From Ectobius pallidus (taxonomy: Eukaryota; Arthropoda; Insecta; Blattodea; Ectobiidae): 64,000 nt of DNA. Under the pieces are notes generated by a model. It did no database searches, was not told the origin of the DNA, and saw only the letters and a list, made by a program, of their open reading frames with translations. Below, piece by piece: positions 56,191 to 64,000 of the stretch. Position 1 is the stretch's first letter. Each line of letters starts with the position of its first letter. The stretch spans positions 168,646,559 to 168,710,558 of the forward strand of contig CAXKWD010000002.1 in the NCBI GenBank assembly GCA_964059195.1, written 5' to 3'. Position numbers and translations under genes: made by a program.

Positions 56191-57919
56191 ACAACAAAAA
56201 TAAGCATATTCTGAACAGTCACCTAATTAAAACATGCTTGGTATTGTTGAACGAGTTCCTAAAATAAGTACGATAATTAAACATCATGACAATTTCAAAG
56301 GTAATATTTTCGGGTCACCCTTGCGAATTTTTATCAACCACAACAGCCTGACTTGTCCCCATATACTGCAAATGTTATATGTCATGCAGATAATTTAAAA
56401 TAATGTATGCAGTATGTTCAGTTTTTTATTCATAATACTCTTTTCAGCATGACATGTATTAAAACGCAAGCACGTGATAAGTGCATATTATAGCAATGTG
56501 GAATAAACTAGATCTCTGGGATATATGTTAAGAAAACTGTAAGGTTTACTACTTTCAGAGTCAAGTGCAAAAAAAACACTGCCACGTGATAAAACGAAAA
56601 ATACCACAGTACCGTAAACAGGAAATGCCTTCCCAAGACAGTCTTACAAAGCAGGAAGCCACTCTCAATTTTTATTTATTAACTTTGAAACAATCTTTCT
56701 AATACTTGGGTAAGCAGGCTAATGGCACGAGTGAATGACGGCGAAATTAATAAACATGAAAGAACTGAGAAGTAAAAGCAAAATGAAGGCTGACACTGAA
56801 TGTGTGTCTGTATAGCTGGCCGGGTAGCCTACTTTCCACGAAAGATCTGCGAGCGAATAGCTGATGCTGAACTAGGTCATCGCCAACTCTCTCAGCTAAT
56901 GTACATCTTCACGGTTAGGTCAAGCATTCATATCATTCCCATGGTATGGGCACACCCTACTCAACAAATTGACTTGTATGACTAATTTTTTTTTTATATT
57001 GCCTTTTAAAAGTGACGACATGGAAATAACATGATTATTTATTCATGAGGAAGATTATTCTTCTGGAAACAGATTTAGTGAAATGTGCCCGTTCGTGACC
57101 TATAAAATTTATTTTCTTGTACCAACAATATTATGATTATGGTGGCTGGTAGTAAATATAAATCCAACGGTGTAGTACACGACCTTGATTTGACCGGCTA
57201 CTGTAAAAGTATCCTAGTCCCATATAATAGGATGGGGTAATCCCCTTGCTATTTGTGAGACATTACTATTTTCTTACCACTATTCGAGAACCAAAACTCC
57301 GATCAGAAAACTCAACGCAAGACAAATGTACAGAGATCGCCTGGAATCTGAAAGCTTGGCGACCGTTAAAATTCGAACCTGCCGTTGGCAGTGCGCATGC
57401 GTGGAGTGCTAAAGTCCACAGTGAAAATATAGTCCACGGCTCCATGCGCTTTGGTTAACCAAGTGGATACTAGCGTGATACCGTCAATGTTATCAACTCA
57501 GCACGTTTCGCTTGAATCCGAATTCCCGCCGCCTCTGTCTGTGACGCGGTCCATGCTTTCAGTTTGAGGGCGAGCTCTGTAATTAATCATTCAGACCAGA
57601 TGCAGGATTACAATGCTGGGTCACACATGAAAAACACAACATATACCGGTACGAAAACACTAAACGAACAAATACACTACAGATCACACAAGTCTACATT
57701 GTACGAACAAATTGTGAAAGAAAGTCTTCTAATTACAATGTTGGCAATACAATCCCTGTTAAATTTACAGTGCATGTTATCACAACATGCATTATTCCTG
57801 ACCGTTTTCACCATACTCTTTCGGTTGTAAGCGAGTCGGTTAGTTTGCAGTATAAAATGTTGAACCAAAGAACCTTATTTAAGCACACAATTAAATCAAC
57901 AATACGAGATGATAACGTC
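56191..57919. other. No recognised gene
   Basis: Frames at 56800-56985, 57246-57458 and 57564-57830 have no known motif. Around 57350-57540 the sequence is richer in GC and CpG than its surroundings. Confidence 0.3.
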
Positions 57920-58080
57920 TTAGGATCCCATTCGGGAGGTCCCAGGTTCAAATCCCGGGGCTGGCCAATTTGACATAGGTTTTCTCATGGTTTCCCCAGT
58001 CGTACAGGCAAATGCCGAATTAGATATTTACATACCATGAATCATCCTCACCATTTCATCCTGTATCATTTTCATTTAAA
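57920..58080 (+). mobile_element. tRNA-derived SINE
   Basis: Box B GGTTCAAATCCCGG at 57946-57959 and a body with GGCAAATGCCGAATTAGA, which is shared with the SINE at 34710-34880. Confidence 0.6.
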
Positions 58081-60240
58081 TTAATATCAGTTGAAATTTA
58101 CTTCAATAAATACACAGACAATAGAAACAATTGACAAGCAATACTTCCATGGCCTCACTACTGTACAGACACAGATCCCGAACTCCTGATATAGCCTCGA
58201 AGCTAAAAAGAGTATAAACATAGCTGAAATTAAAAAAATAAATAAACATACTAATCACAGAACATATATGAATTTCGAAGATTACGTATTAGTAATAAAA
58301 TTTAGGGGGAAAAAAACATATTTTTCTTAACTATCATAACCAACAAAACTAATATAATATAATTATACATAATCAAGTTTACAGATTCGCAATTGTAACA
58401 GTTTTTGTTTTGTTTAGAATAGCTGTAGCTTCTTTGGTTTAATTGTAGTTCACTTATACCATTCTCAAAATGTTTATATAAAGATAAACGGATCATAAAA
58501 AGTAAGAAAAATAGAAAAATTAATATTGCAATGTATTATAGCCTGGAAAATAATCATTTCCGTAACTTCGAAACAACTGTGTATTCAAGTTAGGTGGAAC
58601 TTATAAATTTGTTTTGACAATAATGGCAATGAGATTTTACACTAACTTAAGATGCTACTTACTTGAAAAGGCATTACGGAGAATATCGCTTGTAAGACAA
58701 GTGTATTGGATCGATATACATTGTTGGCTTCAAGCTAACTGTTGGCCATTCTCAGCTATGAATACAATCAGACGAAAACAATCAGTTGGGTATTATATAA
58801 CTACTGGGAAGGAAAAATGCAAGTACATAAAGCAAAAGGAGGAAATCCAATCTCATCCAGTAAGAATGCCTGAAACTCTATTATAAGGCGAATCTACTAA
58901 GGCAGGAAAGTCTTGAGCAATATTATTGTGGCAAACTAATCTCCTAGGAAATATGGCAAAAAAGAATTAGTTATATTTTCCATTTTTTCTATTTTTCTTC
59001 CTTTATTTCCCATCAATCACTATAATTATAACTTACTGTTATTCCCTATTCCCTATTACACTTTTTATTATAACAAATTCGGATATGCAAATGTTGCGAC
59101 GAATTTCCAAGACAATGATATTTATATATGCAGATAATGGGTCCTTTCATAACTGCATTGTAGGAAATCCTGCTTTTCCAACTCTCGAACTCGGATACCG
59201 TAAGAATATTCCATCCCTTTCCCTAAGCACGATTATATCCAACAAGAACGAACACATCTGTTAATGTAGAATACTTAAGCTAATTAGGTTTATTCACTTG
59301 AGAGAGATTCTTCCAGCCCTGACCACAACAAATCAAATAGTTAACACAACTTATTTTCAGTTGTGACGTTGCATGACGTAATGAAAGTTTTTGTGTTTCA
59401 CATAGCAGAGTTAATAGAATGAATGCAGCACTGATGAATTAAGCATGCTTAAGCAGTCTACGTCGAGTTTGAAACATCCAGTGAATGACTACATGCAGGA
59501 AGGGATGAGCTTTACAGAAGAAAACGCTTGTACTTAAGGCACAACTAAAGCACGGCTATGACTCTATGAGATAGGGAACGCTACATTCACTCCTCCCTTA
59601 AAGAGTGAAAGGACGCTTTTTATACTCTATTAATGAAGCTACAATACTCTGATAAATCACTAAACAATGACTTTTAAGCAGCGGAGGAAAGATGAGAATA
59701 TTAATTCCTGACAAACTCGCGAAGGATACGGCCGAATGGTATGATTGCAAATGACTCAGTGATCGAGCGTGCGAGAGAAAGACAGAGAATGAAATAATAT
59801 TAATAAGAGTCTGATATAATGTGTATTTACAATGTTTTAGGTGAAATCAGAATCAACATATTAAGACAAAACTGGAAAAATAAACCACAAAGAAGAAGAT
59901 CTATGGAATTAGCGATCTTTAAGTTTCCTAATTAGAGATCTTCACTGTAAGCGGATTTGAAGTTCAACTGACGCATCTTCCGACAAGTATTCCTGTTCAT
60001 GCACTTGACCTCCAGAATCTGTCAACTCCTTATAAATACGTCATAACTTGCCCAAGATGCTAATTTCATTAAGTATCATTATAATGAGATCTTATTATGC
60101 TCGGCGTCCGCATTGCACAGTTTGACCACTTCCTTTTCCGTTGAATCAAAAGACACGCAACAGCCAAATAATTAATGCAGTAAATTTGACGAAAATTTTG
60201 TTTCACCGACAAGAGTTAGTTCTAACACAAAGTTATGCAC
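58081..60240. other. No recognised gene
   Basis: A 90-codon frame at 58614-58886 is unsupported. No repeat ends recognised. Confidence 0.3.
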
Positions 60241-60432
60241 GGGGTTCAGTTAACCCCTACTTTCCATTGGTTTAAAAACCTAACTCGGGGTTAAAATGAC
60301 TGCTGTAAATTGAGCATTTGATGTAGAATTGCTGTATTTCCCTATCGTCCCGGAAATAAATAATAAGTTTAGTAATAATTAATAATTAATATTTTATCAA
60401 TAATAATATTACAAATATTAGTAATAATAATG

Positions 60433-60473
<41 letters not shown>

Positions 60474-62165
60474 CTAAACCAATGCAGAGCAGCAGGCTAT
60501 CTGCTATTTTCATCGGATGCCGGGAGCTCCTTTTCTCGGCAGATCATGCAATGATTCTGGGTAATGGTCACCCGTATGCTCGGCAAGGAATTTACGCCTA
60601 CACGGACACATTCCTCTTGCGTGAATTCTGCAAAATTCGATTCTGATGCTGTTCTAATATCTCCTCTTCCATCATTCTTCTCAGAAAATATGCCTGAATG
60701 TTGTCTTGGTTATTTATTTAACACTTAACTTATTTCTTTAAAATTAATTACAAGTATACATACAGTGCTTCTGCCCGGTATACTGTACTGCTTTTTTTGC
60801 GAAATTAATCAACCCCTTTTCTTTGTACTGCCAATTACATGTAAGCCAACACAAGCTTACTATTTAAAAAGTTAATACGTGGGCCTACAAACATTCTGTT
60901 TCTATTAATTGTCACACTAACTTAATTTCCTCCTATAACAGCGTATCTTTTCACGAGCAGCGATTAAGATTTTTAGTATCCTGTTTCATTTTTGTTAATT
61001 TATTTCATATGCATATTTCTTTCCAACGAGTTTCATGGAAAGTTGCTCTATGTTGAGGAAATTATCACGGCTGACCTACCTTAAGGAAACAGAAATCACA
61101 ACAACAAAAATGATTTTCCTGCTAGAAACAGTTCAGTGACCTTCGAAGCTGACAATATAAAACTTGGTATCTGTAGTCTGCAAGTGCAAATATGCATTTA
61201 AAGCACTATCCACAATGTGCAGTCGGCCGCTTGGGAGCAGCACTCTAGCCGTCCACAATATGCTGTCGACATTGAGGTTAGGGAAACATTTTAGAGTATA
61301 AAAATGTGGAGGAATCGCTTTATAATTGCATAATATATGTAATAAACGCATCTTGCTTTCTCGTAGTAGGCCTATGCTAATATGTTTATTTGCACTAGTA
61401 AATCATTTTCAATCTCGTAATGTGTTACTTGCAGTCGTGCAGTCGTAGTCGAAATGAATTTCTCGACTGCTGACTACCGACTACCAACTGCCGATTGCCT
61501 GCTGTCGACTGCAACTGCACATTGTGAATGGCGTCCATTACTCACCACACGTTATACTTCGACTACCGACTACCAACTACCGAATGCCGACTGCACACTG
61601 TGGATGGAGCTTCCGATTATATAAATGACAAATGAAAGAAGACACAATTAAGAAGAATGTGTGAAAACAGGTTAATGCTGTGATTTATTATATACTGTAA
61701 TTATTACAAATAGAATTAATGAACTAAAGAAAACGTTATAATCACAGACAGTATCATGTCATTTTCTCCCATGCATCAACCTTTTATGTTTAATACATTT
61801 ATTTCTTTGCACTCTATCATTGACTTGTACTTGGAATTAGTAGAGACGTATTCAAATATTGTTAAGTTTGTCCATCGATTTCTCTTTTCAATGTTTTCCA
61901 TTTTCGTGGTTGACGCCATTAGCCAATAAAGAAAACAAAAGAACCGCGTAATGAAATGCATTTATAAAAACAAACTTTTAACCACTGCACTGCTTTCTAG
62001 TTTTCAACTGTTCCTATTTCCTGTGAGTGCTAAAATGGTGTTAGTTAACCCTCTGTCGTAAAAGCATGGTGAAACGCGTGAGTCACAAGGACGAGTTAAA
62101 ATTTTAGCTCGAAGTTAACAAACCCGGGGTTAGTGTATATTTAACCCCTGTCGATGAGATCGGGC
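60241..62165. repeat. Region bounded by inverted GGGGTTAA-type blocks
   Basis: ACGGGGTTCAGTTAACCCCT at 60239-60258 and the blocks at 62125-62158 (CCCGGGGTTAGTG, TTTAACCCCTGTC) are inverted relatives, beginning TTATGCACGG on one side and ending CGGGCATAA on the other. It could be a decayed DNA transposon of about 1.9 kb, or chance sharing of a short repeat. Inside are an AAT microsatellite (60421-60473) and the smaller inverted-end repeat at 61203-61612. Confidence 0.3.
61203..61612. mobile_element. MITE with GACTACCAACT minisatellite inside
   Basis: Left end AGCACTATCCACAATGTGCA and right end, read inward, AGCTCCATCCACAGTGTGCA, each followed by GTCGG. The inside carries repeated ACTACCGACTACCAACT words at 61470-61500 and 61560-61595. 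No clear target duplication. Confidence 0.45.
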
Positions 62166-62330
62166 ATAAATGTGAAAAGTATCCTCCTATTGTTCTAGAA
62201 CTCAAACAAGAAAACCTTAACTCCGCAAAATGTTCTCCCAGTTGACAGGTTTTTTCATAACAGATTTAGGAATATGAAGAGCACTACGAGGAGATAGCAG
62301 CTTATATCATTACTGATTATCATAAATGAA
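62166..62330. other. No recognised gene
   Basis: Short AT-rich interval between repeats. Confidence 0.3.
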
Positions 62331-62383
62331 CAATAGCAAAATCATCATAGGCAACCCCACGAGAGTTGAATTTATTAAGTCTA
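62331..62383 (-). repeat. Dispersed repeat R1, copy 3 part beyond the Helitron
   Basis: On the minus strand AGACTTAATAAATTCAACTC corresponds to the R1 block near 39510. It continues R1 copy 3 on the far side of the Helitron at 62384-63380. Confidence 0.5.
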
Positions 62384-63380
62384 CTAGCATGTGCCCGCGG
62401 CTTCGCCCGCGATAATTATTTTAAAAATTAAAAATGAAGAGCATACTAGTTAAAACATTATATTTATTAACACCTAAATCACGTGGACTACATACCACGA
62501 TTAGATAGCATCGCCTGGTAAAAGCGACCTCAGATTCGAGTTCCCTGGCCCAGAAAACCCCTGCATAGCGAGTTTCGTCCAAGTCGAACAATGTTTGGCC
62601 ATATTTAGGCCTATAATGAATATCCCTCTTCCGTGTAAGTTGAAAATTGCATACGTCTGCGGGCCTTGATATTCTAAACAAATGAATCGTCCAGGATGGA
62701 CTTACAAAATCAAGCGATCGCCCGCGATAATTATTTAAAAAATTAAAAATTAAGAGCATAATAGTTAAATCATTATATCTATTAGCACCTAAATCACGTG
62801 AATTACATACCACGATTAGATAGAGTCGCCTGGTAAAAGCGACCTCAGATTCGAGGTCCTTGGCCCAGAAAACCCCTGTATAGTGAGTTTCGTCCAAATC
62901 GAACAACGTTTGACCATATTTAGGCCTATTTTGATTATCCCTCTTATAATAATAACAATAATAAAAATAATATAATAATAATAATCTTCTTTGGTGTACG
63001 TTGAAAATTTCATATGTCTGCGTGCCTTGACATTATAAACAAATGAATCGACCAGCGTGAGCTACAACATTCAAGCGATCGCAAAAGTTTTATTTGCAAG
63101 GTATGACAAAAATAGCCAAAGCCAACTGTAATTGATTTGACATTGAAATGTATAACTGAAAACCGATGCTTCGAAAACGCAAAAAATGCACGTTTTTTGC
63201 CCGTTTTTTCACTCATAACTTATGAACGAAAGCGAAAATTAAAATTCCAGCTTCGAGGTGCATTTTCCGACCCTTCAGTCCACCTATGTTTAAAATTTCA
63301 GATCTCTGCGTTGAGTAGATTTCGCTGGGCATCGCAGACAGAAGGAAGACAGATACTGTACTTCCTTTTATTAATATAGA
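62384..63380 (-). mobile_element. Non-autonomous Helitron in R1, with rearranged 3' half
   Basis: Minus strand: starts TCTATATTAATAAAAGG at 63380 after host A, ends with the CGCGGGCGAAGCCGCGGGC hairpin and CTAG at 62384 before T. The 3' half is present twice, joined through GCGATCGC at 62714-62721, the same junction as at 21545 and 22482. A frame of 161 codons at 62421-62906 is just the two translated half-copies, so it is not called a gene. Confidence 0.8.
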
Positions 63381-64000
63381 TTTCATGAATAAAAATGTAA
63401 CGGATTATTCAAATAATAATTACTTTCATGCTTTGTTGCATAAAAACAAAACTAACAGCTGCGAGATCACGGCCTACCATGAATCAACTATCCATGAATC
63501 GATTCGAGTTACCATATTGTAACCAGGTCTACCAATGGTGCATATGAGACATAGTTAACTTCATTCAGGTAAGCTAACAGCAGAACAGAATAAAAGCACA
63601 CGAACTGGCTTGCACCGAATCGAAATTGTGTTTTTAATCAATGTACATTTCTATTATTTCAATTTCCAAACAAGTTATGTTATATAAAACAATCTGTTTT
63701 CGTGCTGTTAATGGCAACATGTGACATATTAATCAATGCACACTGATGCTTTCGTGTCCAGTAACGAGCAGACCAGTTAACCCGTTAAAATGTCATCCTC
63801 GCGATTCCTACAAGATTATTGTAATATAAACGGCCGTGATTGGTCTATATCCGAGGAATTGCTAAACGTCATTGGTCATTATCAAACACGGGGCGTATGA
63901 GTGGAATAGTCAATACTATATTAGCCAACTAAATTATATTACAGTACTATAACTCCCTACTGAACATAGTAAAAAATCTTTACTTACTCGGTTCTGAAAG
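63381..64000 (-). repeat. Dispersed repeat R1, copy 3, running off the window
   Basis: Reverse complement of about 37550-38200, with substitutions and small indels throughout. The Helitron to its left separates it from its continuation at 62331-62383. It runs past the right end of the window. Confidence 0.75.

Noticed and set aside
62421..62906. 161-codon minus-strand frame with an internal repeat (LDET, LESEVAFTRR)
   Set aside because: It is the translation of two half-copies of a Helitron, not a protein gene.

Overview
The window looks like repeat-rich insect nuclear DNA. Supporting signs are degenerate TTAGG telomere-type repeats, phase-0 GT-AG introns, tRNA-derived SINEs, RTE-like and CR1-like LINE fragments, Helitrons, many hAT-type non-autonomous elements with 8-bp target duplications, and an arthropod TCAGT-type initiator with a matching DPE. 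A cockroach/termite-like genome is a plausible guess that I cannot prove. No bacterial-style operon, rRNA, CRISPR or complete ordinary host gene is present.

Region 1 (654-13178) is the standout. It is a 12.5-kb near-perfect palindrome: two 5.9-kb arms joined tail to tail around a 700-bp unpaired spacer. Each arm carries a complete spliced gene of five exons, all introns phase 0. Exon 1 encodes three C2H2 zinc fingers, exons 2-4 a short linker, and exon 5 an intact family-B DNA polymerase of the protein-primed type with an embedded endonuclease-VII-like Cys/His domain. All exonuclease and polymerase motifs are present in both copies. The arms differ at roughly a dozen positions, one of which removes a splice donor in the left copy. 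The spacer holds a hairpin whose outer arms are TTAGG and CCTAA repeats. I see no integrase, transposase, capsid or ATPase gene, so how the element moves is unknown. This is my candidate for an undescribed system: a minimal polymerase-only element with its gene inside giant terminal inverted repeats.

Region 2 (13.2-25.4 kb) holds a cluster of CCGTAACG motifs, a hAT-like element with target duplication (16052-16876), a Helitron fragment (18449-18645), a complete short Helitron (19275-20001) and a tandem array of five Helitron units (20289-24030) that looks like one insertion between A and T. Region 3 (25.4-36 kb) holds a 31-bp degenerate tandem repeat, a decayed RTE-like LINE broken by a SINE and a MITE, other SINEs, a CR1-like LINE end and another short Helitron. 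Region 4 (36-46.3 kb) holds SINEs, a dispersed repeat (R1) with a hAT-type element inside it, a decayed transposon-type gene (42787-43690, minus strand) and several MITEs.

Region 5 (46.5-64 kb) begins with a likely true host promoter and first coding exon (46700-46927) encoding a signal peptide; the rest of that gene is not recognisable here and probably lies beyond a long intron. Further on are two P-element-like THAP fragments, one interrupted by a hAT element carrying transposase remnants, a LINE fragment, another hAT element, MITE-like repeats, and a minus-strand Helitron inserted in a third R1 copy that runs off the right end. Several stretches of about 0.4-3.6 kb hold nothing I recognise.
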